A DNA stretch of 64,000 nt. Origin: Phycobacter sedimenti. GTDB taxonomy: Bacteria > Pseudomonadota > Alphaproteobacteria > Rhodobacterales > Rhodobacteraceae. The stretch spans positions 1-64,000 of the forward strand of contig NZ_JBBVGR010000002.1 in the NCBI RefSeq assembly GCF_038148855.1. The letters run 5' to 3'. Position numbers and translations under genes: made by a program. Position 1 is the first letter of the stretch. Each line of letters opens with the position of its first letter. Shown piece after piece: positions 51,342-60,337 of the stretch. The notes under the pieces are model-generated. The model worked only from the letters and a program-made list of their open reading frames with translations, searched no databases and was not told the origin of the DNA.

Positions 51342-52348
51342 TGACAGGCCAGCAGCTTGCTGCCATCGCGGATCACATTTGCCCGATGTATGCGATCGTC
51401 GACGCAAGGGGGCGTATCCTGCGCGTTGGACCGACGCTCCGAAAACTGCGACCGGACTTGAAATGGGAAGGGCGGCGCTTTTTCAGGGTGTTTGATTTGT
51501 CCCGCCCAAGACGCGTCCGCTCGATGGAGGATCTGGTGAACACCGCCGGATCCAAATTGCATTTGCATTTTCGGGACACGCCGCAGACCAGCCTGAAAGG
51601 GGTCCTCGTTCCGCTGCCCGAGGGGCAGGGTGCCATCATCAACCTGTCGTTTGGTATTTCGGTCCTTGAGGCTGTCCGGGACTACGATCTGACAAGTGCC
51701 GATTTCTCGCCGACGGATCTTACGATCGAGATGCTGTATCTGGTCGAAGCCAAATCCGCCGCGATGGAGGCCTCCCGTCAGTTGAATCTGCGTCTTCAGG
51801 GCGCAAAAATCGCGGCAGAGGAGCAGGCATTTACCGATACCCTGACCGGTTTGAAGAACCGGCGCGCGATGGATCATATTCTTGAGCGCCTGATCAACAG
51901 CGGTCGAGACTTTGCCCTGATGCATCTGGATCTCGACTATTTCAAACAGGTCAATGACACGCTCGGGCATGCCGCTGGGGACGCGGTCCTGCAGCATGTG
52001 GCGCGTGTCATGGTCGATTGCACGCGCCAATCCGATACGGTTGCTCGGGTGGGCGGTGATGAATTCGTGCTCATTTTCAACGATCTTCGCGATGAGCGTC
52101 AGCTTGACGGTCTGGCCGAACGATTGATCGCCGAGCTTGAGGTGCCCATTCCCTACGGCGGCAAGGAGTGCAAGATCTCGGCAAGCGCAGGGACAACCCT
52201 GTCGGTCTGGCACGAAGGCACGGTTACGGCGGCGCAGATCCTGAATGAGTCGGATATTGCGCTTTACGCGGCCAAAGGGTCGGGCAGGGCGCGCCATTGC
52301 TTCTATAAAAAGGGCATGGAAAAAGACGTTCTGCCGCAAGGGGCATGA
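51338..52348 (+). CDS. HNOBA-domain diguanylate cyclase
   Basis: A 336-residue cytosolic protein. Residues about 10-150 form an HNOB-associated (H-NOXA-like) PAS domain: HICPMYAIVDARGRILRVGP, LKGVLVPLPEGQGAIINLSF, then a connecting helix LVEAKSAAMEASRQLNL as in guanylate cyclases. Residues about 165-330 are a GGDEF domain with intact GGDEF (239-243), the DLDYFKQVNDTLGH metal/nucleotide segment and an inhibitory I-site RQSD five residues upstream. It should make cyclic-di-GMP. It is translationally coupled to the H-NOX-like gene, which presumably controls it. Confidence 0.9.
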   Translation: MMTGQQLAAIADHICPMYAIVDARGRILRVGPTLRKLRPDLKWEGRRFFRVFDLSRPRRVRSMEDLVNTAGSKLHLHFRDTPQTSLKGVLVPLPEGQGAIINLSFGISVLEAVRDYDLTSADFSPTDLTIEMLYLVEAKSAAMEASRQLNLRLQGAKIAAEEQAFTDTLTGLKNRRAMDHILERLINSGRDFALMHLDLDYFKQVNDTLGHAAGDAVLQHVARVMVDCTRQSDTVARVGGDEFVLIFNDLRDERQLDGLAERLIAELEVPIPYGGKECKISASAGTTLSVWHEGTVTAAQILNESDIALYAAKGSGRARHCFYKKGMEKDVLPQGA

Positions 52349-52711
52349 GCGGGATCCTCGTGACCTGACGTCGGCGTCCTCCGCCACAACCCGCTTTCTT
52401 TGGGGCGTTGGGCTGAGTGATCGCAAGGTTGACGCAGGTGCCCGGCAGCGCCCTTGGCGGCGCGGCGCAATGTTCTGTGAATAGCTTCAACGGTCGTTTC
52501 GGACACTGGTCATGGCCGCGATTGCATCGTCCTGCGGCGCGGGCAGGGAGGGTCTTCGTGCGGCAGAGCGGTTGAAGACGTGCAGGATCCAACCGGGGGC
52601 TCCAGAGGATAGCCGCCATATTGGTCTGTTCATATTATCCGATTTTGGACGTTTTTTCTGACCCAATTAAGCGTGTATCTGGTCTGTGACACTCTTAATT
52701 CAGAGGCCAGA
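52349..52711. other. Intergenic region before the molybdopterin oxidoreductase
   Basis: About 360 bases with no gene seen. The last 100 bases are AT-rich. They contain two TGGTCTGT copies (52622-52629 and 52680-52687) and a long inverted repeat at 52665-52700. Confidence 0.5.
52665..52700. promoter_or_regulatory. Long inverted repeat upstream of the molybdopterin oxidoreductase
   Basis: AATTAAGCGTGT and ACACTCTTAATT are reverse complements with one mismatch, separated by 12 bases, ending 11 bases before the start codon. It could be an operator, perhaps for the downstream MocR regulator, or an mRNA hairpin near the ribosome site. Confidence 0.5.
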
Positions 52712-54766
52712 ATGACCGATCCTTCGCCTGCCATGTTGCACCCAAGCGTGTGCCCGCTCGACTGCCCTGACACCTGCAGCCTGTCGGTCCAGGTCCAGGA
52801 GGGAGAGATCATCGGTGTCAGAGGGTCGCAGGCCAACCCGTTCACGGCAGGGGTCATCTGCAACAAGGTGGCACGTTGCTTTCCCGACTATGTGCATGGC
52901 AAGGCGCGGCTCCGCCACCCGTTGAAACGCACCGGGCCGCGCGGGTCCGGACGCTATGCGCGGATTTCATGGGACGAGGCGCTTGACCGCGTCTACGAGG
53001 GGTTTTCAGGTGCGATCGCCCGACATGGCCCGCAATCGGTGCTTCCGCTCAACTATGCGGGGCCTCATGGGGAGCTGGCGGGCGCTTCCATGGATCGGCG
53101 GTTCTTCTACAGGATGGGGGCAACTCTGCTGGATCGCGGCCCGCTGTGCGGCGGCGTGCGCGGGGCCGCTTACGAAAGCCTTTTCGGACCTGTTCCCGGT
53201 ATGCCGCCCGAACAGGCGCTGCATTCGGATCTGATTCTTGTCTGGGGCAACAATGTAACCGTGTCCAACCTGCATTTCATGCGGGTTGTGAAGCAGGCTC
53301 GTGCCGCAGGTGCCCGGGTTGTCGTCATCGACCCCAAGCGGATCAAGTTGGCCGAACAGTGCGATCTCCACCTGCCGCTGCGGCCCGGGACGGATGTGGT
53401 TCTTGGTCTTGGTCTAGCGGCCGAGCTGGAGCGGCGCGGTGCTCTGGATGCGGATTTCATCGCAGAATGGACACTTGGCATTGAACCTTACATGGCTGAG
53501 GCGCGCGGCTACACGCCGCAAAGCGTGGCGCAGATCTGTGGTCTTGATGTTGACGATGTCCTGAGACTTGTCGATTGGATTGCAGGAGCCAATTCCATGG
53601 CGAGCGTGTTCGGGAATGGCATTGAGCGCACACGTTCCGGTGGGGCGGGGCTGCGCGCGGCCATGGCGTTGAACGCGCTGACAGGCCATCACGGGCGGCT
53701 TGGGGCGGGGATCGTAGCCAAGTCTGGCGCCGCAGCCCCCAAGACATCCGATCGCCTGCAGGGCACCCACCTCAAGCGCCCCGGCACCCGATGCTTCAAT
53801 ATCGTGGATGTCGCGGCAAAGATGCTCGACCGGGAGCTGGAGCCGCCCGTGTCTGCGGTGATGATCTTCAACCACAACCCGGTGGCGACACACCCGGATC
53901 AGGAGCGGATGATAAGGGCCTTGATGCAGGAAGAGATCTTCGTCGTCGGCTCCGATGTGGTGATGACGGATTCCATGGCGTTCTGCGATGTGATCCTGCC
54001 TGCCGCCAGTCATTTCGAATATGATGATATCTACGGGGCGTATGGGCAGAATTACCTGCAGCGTGCCGCGCCGGTGATCGCACCGGTCGGGGAAAGCCTT
54101 CCCAACACCGAGATCTTCCGTCGGCTTGCCGCGCGGTTCGGCTATGCAGAGGAGGCGTTCAGGCACAGCGATCTTGAACTGATCGATCAGGCCATGGACG
54201 CATTGAGCCCGGTATTTGCGGGCAAACGGCCCAGTCAGTTGCCGCTGGACAGGGCAATCGAGCTGAACGCGGGCGATGGTGCACCGCTTGTCCTGTGCCG
54301 GACGGTCGTGCCAAAGACACCGTCCGGGCGGATCGAGCTGTTCAGCCAGAGCCTCGAAGACCGCTTTGGCTGCGGTGTGCCGCGCTATGCGCCTGCGCCG
54401 CAGGACATGCCTTTGGTCCTGATCACTCCCAGTTCCGACAAGCGCACCAATGCCACCTTTGGCCAACATGCCCTTTCTGCCGGAATGGAAGTCGTGCAGG
54501 TGCATCCGGCAGATGCCGAGGCCCGCGGCCTGAAGCATGGGGAGGTGGTGACCCTTTGGAATGCACAAGGGGAGGTCGGCGTCGTCCTTGAGCTGACGAC
54601 CGCGACCCGCCCTGGCGTGGTCTACAGCCCCAAGGGCACCTGGCTTGCCTCGTCGCAGACGGGCCGGACGGCCAATGTCCTGATCCCGTCTGATCTGCGC
54701 ACCGATATCGCCGATGGAGCCTGCTACAACGAGACCTTTGTCGACCTCAAAAGGGCAGAGCCGTAG
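52712..54766 (+). CDS. Molybdopterin-dependent oxidoreductase (DMSO-reductase family)
   Basis: A 684-residue catalytic subunit. The N-terminal [4Fe-4S] pattern is CPLDCPDTC followed by VICNK, and the molybdopterin domains contain ILVWGNNVTVSNLHFMRVV and GSDVVMTDSMAFCDVILPAASHFEYDD. The C-terminal cap domain follows PSGRIELFSQSLE. No Tat signal is visible, so it is probably cytoplasmic. The substrate is unknown; formate dehydrogenase-like and biotin/sulfoxide-reductase-like enzymes are both possible. No electron-transfer subunit is adjacent; it lies upstream of a MocR regulator. Confidence 0.88.
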   Translation: MTDPSPAMLHPSVCPLDCPDTCSLSVQVQEGEIIGVRGSQANPFTAGVICNKVARCFPDYVHGKARLRHPLKRTGPRGSGRYARISWDEALDRVYEGFSGAIARHGPQSVLPLNYAGPHGELAGASMDRRFFYRMGATLLDRGPLCGGVRGAAYESLFGPVPGMPPEQALHSDLILVWGNNVTVSNLHFMRVVKQARAAGARVVVIDPKRIKLAEQCDLHLPLRPGTDVVLGLGLAAELERRGALDADFIAEWTLGIEPYMAEARGYTPQSVAQICGLDVDDVLRLVDWIAGANSMASVFGNGIERTRSGGAGLRAAMALNALTGHHGRLGAGIVAKSGAAAPKTSDRLQGTHLKRPGTRCFNIVDVAAKMLDRELEPPVSAVMIFNHNPVATHPDQERMIRALMQEEIFVVGSDVVMTDSMAFCDVILPAASHFEYDDIYGAYGQNYLQRAAPVIAPVGESLPNTEIFRRLAARFGYAEEAFRHSDLELIDQAMDALSPVFAGKRPSQLPLDRAIELNAGDGAPLVLCRTVVPKTPSGRIELFSQSLEDRFGCGVPRYAPAPQDMPLVLITPSSDKRTNATFGQHALSAGMEVVQVHPADAEARGLKHGEVVTLWNAQGEVGVVLELTTATRPGVVYSPKGTWLASSQTGRTANVLIPSDLRTDIADGACYNETFVDLKRAEP

Positions 54767-54869
54767 TCGACCACCGAGCGGCACGCGCGGCGTTGTTATG
54801 ATTGAAGCGCGGCTCTATGGTGGTGCGGGCCTGTCCTTCAAGGCTTCCTGCAACAGAAAAGGTCGGGCG

Positions 54870-56300
54870 ATGTCGAAGACTGCCGCGCTTGATGAGCAGA
54901 ACATTTCATCTTTGGCCTTCGCGCTGGATCGCGAGAATACCCTGCCGCTGTTCGAACAGATCTGCGTGGCGCTGCGCCAGAAGATCGTCGCGGGTGCCCT
55001 TCCAGAGGGGCTCCGATTGCCCGCGACGCGCAACCTCGCTGTCGAACTTGGGGTTGCACGCTCAACGGTGGTCTCCGCTTACGAACAGTTGGTGGCAGAA
55101 GGCTATATCTCGGGGCGCCGGGGGGCGGGCTATATCGTCTGCGCCATAGGGCAGGTCGAGATGCCGCAATCTGCCCCGAAGATCCTTCATCCCATTGAGG
55201 AAACCTCCCATGCGCCGCGGCCCTTCAGTGGGGGAGAGCCGGACATGCGCCTGTTCCCCTATCGGCAATGGGGGCGGTGCGTGGCCCGGATCTGCCGGGT
55301 TTCTCCCGAGGCCCTGCTGGAAGGCGGCTCGGTGCTGGGCAATGCTGCCCTCAGGCGATCCATCGCGGCCTATGTGGCGGACTGGCGTGGTCTGTCTGTC
55401 GGCCCTCATCAGGTGATCATCACGGCCGGGGCCGGGGATGCGCTGGAGCTGTGCCTGCGTACACTCACGCAGGCGGGGGATGCCGTGGGGCTTGAGGATC
55501 CCGGATACCGTCCCTTGCGCCGGATCGTTGAGCGGCAGGGCCTCGTGCGCAGTTCCGTGCCGGTGGATGACCTGGGCGCCTGTGTGCCGGCTGACAATGC
55601 GGGCGTAAAGGCCGTGGTGCTGACGCCATCGCATCAGTTTCCGCTCGGCGGTGCGCTGGCGCCTGGGCGTCGGCTGGAGTTTCTGGAGTGGGCCAGACGG
55701 ACTGGAGGCTGGGTTGTCGAAGATGACTACGACAGCGAGTTCCGCTATGCCGGCCGTCCCATTCCGGCAATGACTGGATTTGATGGCCTGAACCGGACCC
55801 TTTATGTCGGCAGCTTCTCAAAGACCTTCTCCAATCGATTGCGTATCGGGTATCTTGTCGCGCCTGAAGCTTTGCTTCCGGCTTTGAAGGACGGTCTGCG
55901 TCGTACTGGCGCCCGCGCCAGCGCGATGCCGCAACAGGCTCTGTCTGAGTTTATCGACAGCGGGGAGTTCTATCGCCATCTGCGGCGGGTGCGGCGCATC
56001 TACGCCGAGCGCCGCAGGCACCTGCTGTCGCGCCTTGCGGCAGAGTTTTCGGACTTCGGCCATGCGCCGGATCACGGCGCGGGCATGCAGATTGTCTTCC
56101 ATTTGAGGCCGGGTCTCCGTGATGCGGAGATCTGTGCCCGGGCAGAGACCGCAGGATTGGGCCTGCAGCCCTTGTCCGGTTTCGCGGTCGAGACGGGTGG
56201 ATTGAACGGCCTTGTCCTTGGCTGCTGTCACATGCAGGAGCAGGAGATCGACCTTGGGTTGGCGCATCTGAGCCGAATTCTCAATGAGCGCTCGGGGTGA
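54870..56300 (+). CDS. MocR-type GntR/aminotransferase-like regulator
   Basis: A 476-residue protein: GntR winged helix at the N-terminus (ALRQKIVAGALPEGLRLPATRNLAVELGVARSTVVSAYEQL), then a fold-type I aminotransferase domain with PLP lysine in YVGSFSKTFSNRLRIGYLV near residue 315. MocR proteins bind PLP and an effector amine. It is transcribed in the same direction as the oxidoreductase, so the two may be one unit, or the regulator may control an unseen target. ATG at 54870 removes about 50 unlikely upstream residues. Confidence 0.88.
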   Translation: MSKTAALDEQNISSLAFALDRENTLPLFEQICVALRQKIVAGALPEGLRLPATRNLAVELGVARSTVVSAYEQLVAEGYISGRRGAGYIVCAIGQVEMPQSAPKILHPIEETSHAPRPFSGGEPDMRLFPYRQWGRCVARICRVSPEALLEGGSVLGNAALRRSIAAYVADWRGLSVGPHQVIITAGAGDALELCLRTLTQAGDAVGLEDPGYRPLRRIVERQGLVRSSVPVDDLGACVPADNAGVKAVVLTPSHQFPLGGALAPGRRLEFLEWARRTGGWVVEDDYDSEFRYAGRPIPAMTGFDGLNRTLYVGSFSKTFSNRLRIGYLVAPEALLPALKDGLRRTGARASAMPQQALSEFIDSGEFYRHLRRVRRIYAERRRHLLSRLAAEFSDFGHAPDHGAGMQIVFHLRPGLRDAEICARAETAGLGLQPLSGFAVETGGLNGLVLGCCHMQEQEIDLGLAHLSRILNERSG

Positions 56301-56432
56301 AGCAGCTCGAATCAGCTGGGGTCGGCAGCATGAGATTGCGCTAGAAACACGCATTTTCTGAAGGTTAGGGGCACCAAAAAATTCCCTTTGCGAATTTAGG
56401 TACTTGGTATAACTATCTCAATATAGATATGC

Positions 56433-56458
56433 TGGATAACGATGATGGCTGTTATCCA
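56433..56458. promoter_or_regulatory. Candidate operator for the aromatic-acid operon
   Basis: TGGATAAC and GTTATCCA form a perfect 8-bp inverted repeat with a 10-base spacer, 15 bases before the SDR start. A further ATAAC half-site lies at 56408-56412. Position suggests a repressor site, possibly for the MarR protein encoded in the operon, but this is inferred. Confidence 0.55.
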
Positions 56459-56473
56459 ATTGGGAGGGCATCG

Positions 56474-57238
56474 ATGAACATCGACGGACATGTGGCTTTG
56501 GTCACAGGCGCTGGCAGTGGCCTTGGCGCCGCGACAGCGCGACATCTTGCGGCCAAAGGGGCCAAAGTCGCCATTCTGGATTTCGACATCGAGCGGGCCA
56601 AGGCGGTTGCCGCCGAGATCGGCGGCATCGCGCTGCAGGTTGACGTCAGCGACTCGGATGCCGTTGGCGCCGCGGTGGACAGCGCAGTCGAACAGCTGGG
56701 CAGCGCCCCCCGCATTGCTGTCAACTGCGCGGGCGTCGGCATGGCGGCGCGGATCGTCGGGCGCGAAGGGAAGCTCTCTTTCGACGTTTTCGAAAAGACG
56801 CTGCGGGTGAACCTTTTTGGCACCTACAACATGATGAGCCACGCCGCCCGCCGCATGGCCGAGCTGGCCCCGCTGGCAGATGGTGAGCGCGGCGTGATCA
56901 TCAACACCGCCTCTGTTGCCTATGAGGATGGCCAGCTTGGGCAGGCGGCCTATGCGGCCTCCAAAGGTGCCATTGCCTCCATGTGCCTGCCTGCGGCGCG
57001 TGAGTTTGCGCAATCCGGCATTCGCGTCGTGGCGATTGCACCGGGCCTGTTCCAGACCCCGATGATGGAAGGTCTGCCCGAAGAGGTCTCTGCCAAGATC
57101 ACCGTCAATATTCCGTTCCCCGCTCGTCTGGGTGCGCCCGAGGAATACGCGCTCCTGGCCGAGCAGATCGTGACCAATCCCTTCCTCAACGGAACAACCA
57201 TCCGGCTGGACGGCGCCGTGCGCCTGCCGCCGCGCTGA
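56474..57238 (+). CDS. Short-chain dehydrogenase, 3-hydroxyacyl-CoA dehydrogenase-like
   Basis: A 254-residue SDR with NAD-binding TGAGSGLG at residue 11, NCAGVG, and the catalytic segment NTASV with YAASK. The sequence pattern (VALVTGAGSGLGAATARHLA; GLFQTPMMEGLPEEV) resembles type-2 3-hydroxyacyl-CoA dehydrogenases. It could oxidise a 3-hydroxyacyl-CoA made by the crotonase next door. GGGAGGG precedes the ATG. It is the first gene of a same-strand operon reaching 63.3 kb. Confidence 0.88.
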   Translation: MNIDGHVALVTGAGSGLGAATARHLAAKGAKVAILDFDIERAKAVAAEIGGIALQVDVSDSDAVGAAVDSAVEQLGSAPRIAVNCAGVGMAARIVGREGKLSFDVFEKTLRVNLFGTYNMMSHAARRMAELAPLADGERGVIINTASVAYEDGQLGQAAYAASKGAIASMCLPAAREFAQSGIRVVAIAPGLFQTPMMEGLPEEVSAKITVNIPFPARLGAPEEYALLAEQIVTNPFLNGTTIRLDGAVRLPPR

Positions 57239-57251
57239 AGGATATTCGCAG

Positions 57252-58019
57252 ATGAGCGACCCCATTCTGAAGATCGAGATCGAAGACAGCATCGCCACCT
57301 TGACGATGAACCGCCCGGACAAGCGCAACGCCATGTGCGAGGAGCTGCTGGAGGCGCTGGATGCGTTCTTTTCCGCGCCACCAAAGGAGGTGCGTGTCGT
57401 GATCCTGACCGGCACCGCAGGGCATTTCTGCTCGGGGCTGGACCTGTCGGAACATGTGCACCGCTCGGCCGAGGATAACCTGTACCATTCGCGCCAGTGG
57501 CATGGGGTGATGGAGAAGATCCAGTTCGGCGGCTTGGCGGTGGTTTCGGCCATGTTCGGGGCGGTGATCGGCGGTGGGTTGGAACTCGCGACCTCGACCC
57601 ATGTGCGCATCGCCGAACCTTCGACGATCTTCCAGTTGCCCGAGGGGCGGCGTGGCATCTTCGTGGGGGGCGGCGCCACCGCGCGGGTGGGGCGTATCCT
57701 AGGTGCAGACCGGATGACCGAGATGATGCTGACGGGGCGCAAATATGACGCAGAAACCGGCGTTGCGCTGGGCCTGGCCCATTACGCGGTTGGCGAAGGC
57801 GAGGCGATGGAGCTGGCACAGACGCTGGCCGGAAAGATTGCCCGCAACGCGCCCCTGTCAAACTACCTGATGATCCAGTCCATCGCGCGCATCACCGATA
57901 TGTCGCAGTCCGATGGGCTGTTCACTGAATCCCTGGCCGCCGCCCTGTCGCAGACCACCCCCGACGCCGAGGAAGGCCTGCGCGCCTTCCTTGAAAAACG
58001 CGCGCCAAAGTTCCGGTGA
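57252..58019 (+). CDS. Enoyl-CoA hydratase/crotonase family enzyme
   Basis: A 255-residue crotonase. Oxyanion-hole segments are AGHFCSGLDLSEH near residue 57-68 and FGAVIGGGLELATSTHVRIAE near 100-120. Family members hydrate enoyl-CoAs or cleave hydroxycinnamoyl-CoAs. The neighbouring feruloyl-CoA-synthetase-like ligase makes a hydroxycinnamoyl-CoA substrate plausible, but hydratase and hydratase/lyase activities cannot be separated by eye. It ends just before the MarR gene. Confidence 0.88.
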   Translation: MSDPILKIEIEDSIATLTMNRPDKRNAMCEELLEALDAFFSAPPKEVRVVILTGTAGHFCSGLDLSEHVHRSAEDNLYHSRQWHGVMEKIQFGGLAVVSAMFGAVIGGGLELATSTHVRIAEPSTIFQLPEGRRGIFVGGGATARVGRILGADRMTEMMLTGRKYDAETGVALGLAHYAVGEGEAMELAQTLAGKIARNAPLSNYLMIQSIARITDMSQSDGLFTESLAAALSQTTPDAEEGLRAFLEKRAPKFR

Positions 58020-58023
58020 TCCG

Positions 58024-58506
58024 ATGAAGAAAGCAATGTCCGATCCCGATATGCAGCACCGCTCCGCAGAGGTCAGCGACGAGACCCTGCGCGGTTTCAT
58101 CGGGTATCACATGAAACGCGCCTTCAACGTGCTGCAGGCGGATCTGACGCAGACGCTGAAGCCTTTTGAGCTGCGCATGCTGACCTATACGGCGCTGACG
58201 CTGATCGTGGACAATCCCGGCCTGCGCCAGTCACAGCTGGCAGATGCCATGGATGTGGAGCGGCCCAATCTGGTGATCGTCATCGACGAGCTGGAGCGGC
58301 GCGATCTGATCGTGCGCGACCGGGAGCCGACCGACAGGCGCGCCTATGCGCTGCGGGTCACGCTGGCCGGGCGGCAGCTTTATGAAAAGGCCTTTGCCGC
58401 GATGAAAGACCACGAGAAGCGGATGCTTGAGGGGCTGGACGCAGAGACCTGCAAGACGGTCGTTGCCGCCCTTGAGGCGATCCAGAAACACCAGGTGAAA
58501 GGATAG
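58024..58506 (+). CDS. MarR family transcriptional regulator
   Basis: A 160-residue MarR protein with a winged helix (NPGLRQSQLADAMDVERPNLVIVIDELERRDLIVRDREPTDRRAYAL) between dimerisation helices. MarR regulators in hydroxycinnamate operons (CouR/FerR types) are released by hydroxycinnamoyl-CoA. By context this one may bind the perfect inverted repeat at 56433-56458. ATG at 58024 was chosen because the frame upstream overlaps the crotonase gene. Confidence 0.9.
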   Translation: MKKAMSDPDMQHRSAEVSDETLRGFIGYHMKRAFNVLQADLTQTLKPFELRMLTYTALTLIVDNPGLRQSQLADAMDVERPNLVIVIDELERRDLIVRDREPTDRRAYALRVTLAGRQLYEKAFAAMKDHEKRMLEGLDAETCKTVVAALEAIQKHQVKG

Positions 58507-58509
58507 ACC

Positions 58510-60324
58510 ATGAAACGGACCAAGACCTTTCTACCCCATTCGGTCAACCGCGAGGACCGGTCTGATGGCGCGATCCTGCTGCGCTCGGACTATGATTTGG
58601 GCCCGGTGACAGACCGCACCGGAGACTGGCTGCATCGCTGGGCGGATGAGGCCCCGGACCGTGTGTTCCTGGCCGAGCGCAGTGGCGCGGGCTGGCGGGA
58701 AGAGTCCTATGCGGAAACGCTCCAGCAGGTGCGTGCCATTGCTGCCTCTTTGCTGGCGCGGGGCATGGGACCCGAGACACCGATCCTGATCATGTCCGGC
58801 AATGGCGTTGATCACGGGCTGTTGTCGCTCGGCGCGCAATATGCCGGTGTTCCGACCGTGCCCGTGGCGGAGCAATATTCCCTGATCCACGGCGCCCACG
58901 GACGTCTGCGCCACGCGATCGAGCTGGTGCGCCCCAGGATGGCCTATGTGGTCGATGCGGACCAATACGGCGAGGCGCTGAAGCTGGATGCCCTTGAGGG
59001 TGTCGAGATCGTCGCCACCCGCACTGGCGGCGCCAAGGTCACGCCTTTCGCGGACCTGCTGAAAGGCGATGGGAGCGTCGATGTCGATGCGGGCTTTGCT
59101 AGGGTGACGCCCGATACCGTTGCCAAGATCCTGATGACCAGCGGGTCGACCTCAAACCCCAAGGGGGTGCTGACCACGCAGCGGATGATGTGCGTGAACC
59201 AGACCCAACTGGCCGACAGCCTGCCGTTCCTGCGCGCCCGCCCGCCGCGCATCGTGGACTGGCTGCCCTGGAACCACGTCTTTGGCGGCTCGCACAATTT
59301 CAACATGATGCTGGCCAATGGTGGCAGTTTCTACATCGATGACGGCAAGCCGGTGAAGGGCCTGTTCGACCGCACCGTGGAAAACCTGTCGATGGTGACG
59401 GGAAGCCTGGTGTTCAATGTGCCCATGGGCTTTGCCATGCTGCTGGAGGCGCTGGAAAAGGACACGGGGCTTCGCCAGAGGTTCTTTGAAGATCTGGACA
59501 TGATTTTCTATGCTGGCGCGTCCCTGCCGCAGGAGGTCTGGACGGGTTTCGAGGCCATGGCGATGGAGATCAAGGGCGAGGTACCACTGATGACCTCCTC
59601 CTGGGGGCTGACGGAAACAGCGCCTGCGACGATGATCCAGCAGGAGCCGACGGAAAGCTCTGGCGTGGTGGGCGTGCCCATGACCGGTGTGACGCTGAAG
59701 CTGATCCCCGACGAAGACATGCGCTGCGAAATGCGCGTCAAGGGACCCAACGTGATGCCGGGCTATTTCGAAGACCCGGAAAAGACCGCCGATGCCTTTG
59801 ACGAGGAAGGTTACTTCATCACCGGCGATGCGATGGTGTTCGTCGACAAGAACGACATCAACAAGGGCATGCGGTTCGACGGGCGCATCTCCGAGGACTT
59901 CAAACTGCTGACCGGCACCTGGGTGCGGGCTGCGGGCCTTCGGATCGAGATGCTTTCGAGCCTGGCGCCGCTGGCCGCCGATCTGGTGGTGACCGGTCAG
60001 GACAGGAACGAGATCGGCGTGATGATCTTCCCCAATCGCGAGGCGATCGAGGCAGAGGGCTACACCCTTGAGGAAGATCGCGGCGCATTGGTCTGTCCGC
60101 AGCTATTATCCGAGATCCACCACCGGCTGAACGAACGGGCCGGGCGCATTTCCGGCTCTTCCACGCGGGTTGCACGGGCGATTGTGCTGGCCGAGCCGCC
60201 CTCCCTCACCGATGCTGAGATCACAGCCAAGGGCAACCTCAACTTCCGCAAGGTGCTGATGCGCCGCGCAGATCTGCTGGAGCGGCTTTATGACGACGCT
60301 GCCAGCGGCATTGCGAAACTCTGA
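58510..60324 (+). CDS. fcs: Feruloyl-CoA synthetase-like acyl-CoA ligase
   Basis: A 604-residue AMP-forming ligase. The P-loop-like motif is MTSGSTSNPKGV, and the adenylate motif lies in TSSWGLTETAPATMI; the hinge region around FDGRISEDFKL completes the fold. The N-terminal region and overall length match feruloyl-CoA synthase-type enzymes, which activate ferulate or p-coumarate. Start is three bases after the MarR stop. The exact acid is unproven. Together with crotonase, SDR and acyl-CoA dehydrogenase it forms a CoA-dependent aromatic acid degradation set. Confidence 0.85.
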   Translation: MKRTKTFLPHSVNREDRSDGAILLRSDYDLGPVTDRTGDWLHRWADEAPDRVFLAERSGAGWREESYAETLQQVRAIAASLLARGMGPETPILIMSGNGVDHGLLSLGAQYAGVPTVPVAEQYSLIHGAHGRLRHAIELVRPRMAYVVDADQYGEALKLDALEGVEIVATRTGGAKVTPFADLLKGDGSVDVDAGFARVTPDTVAKILMTSGSTSNPKGVLTTQRMMCVNQTQLADSLPFLRARPPRIVDWLPWNHVFGGSHNFNMMLANGGSFYIDDGKPVKGLFDRTVENLSMVTGSLVFNVPMGFAMLLEALEKDTGLRQRFFEDLDMIFYAGASLPQEVWTGFEAMAMEIKGEVPLMTSSWGLTETAPATMIQQEPTESSGVVGVPMTGVTLKLIPDEDMRCEMRVKGPNVMPGYFEDPEKTADAFDEEGYFITGDAMVFVDKNDINKGMRFDGRISEDFKLLTGTWVRAAGLRIEMLSSLAPLAADLVVTGQDRNEIGVMIFPNREAIEAEGYTLEEDRGALVCPQLLSEIHHRLNERAGRISGSSTRVARAIVLAEPPSLTDAEITAKGNLNFRKVLMRRADLLERLYDDAASGIAKL

Positions 60325-60337
60325 CAGGAACAAAACG

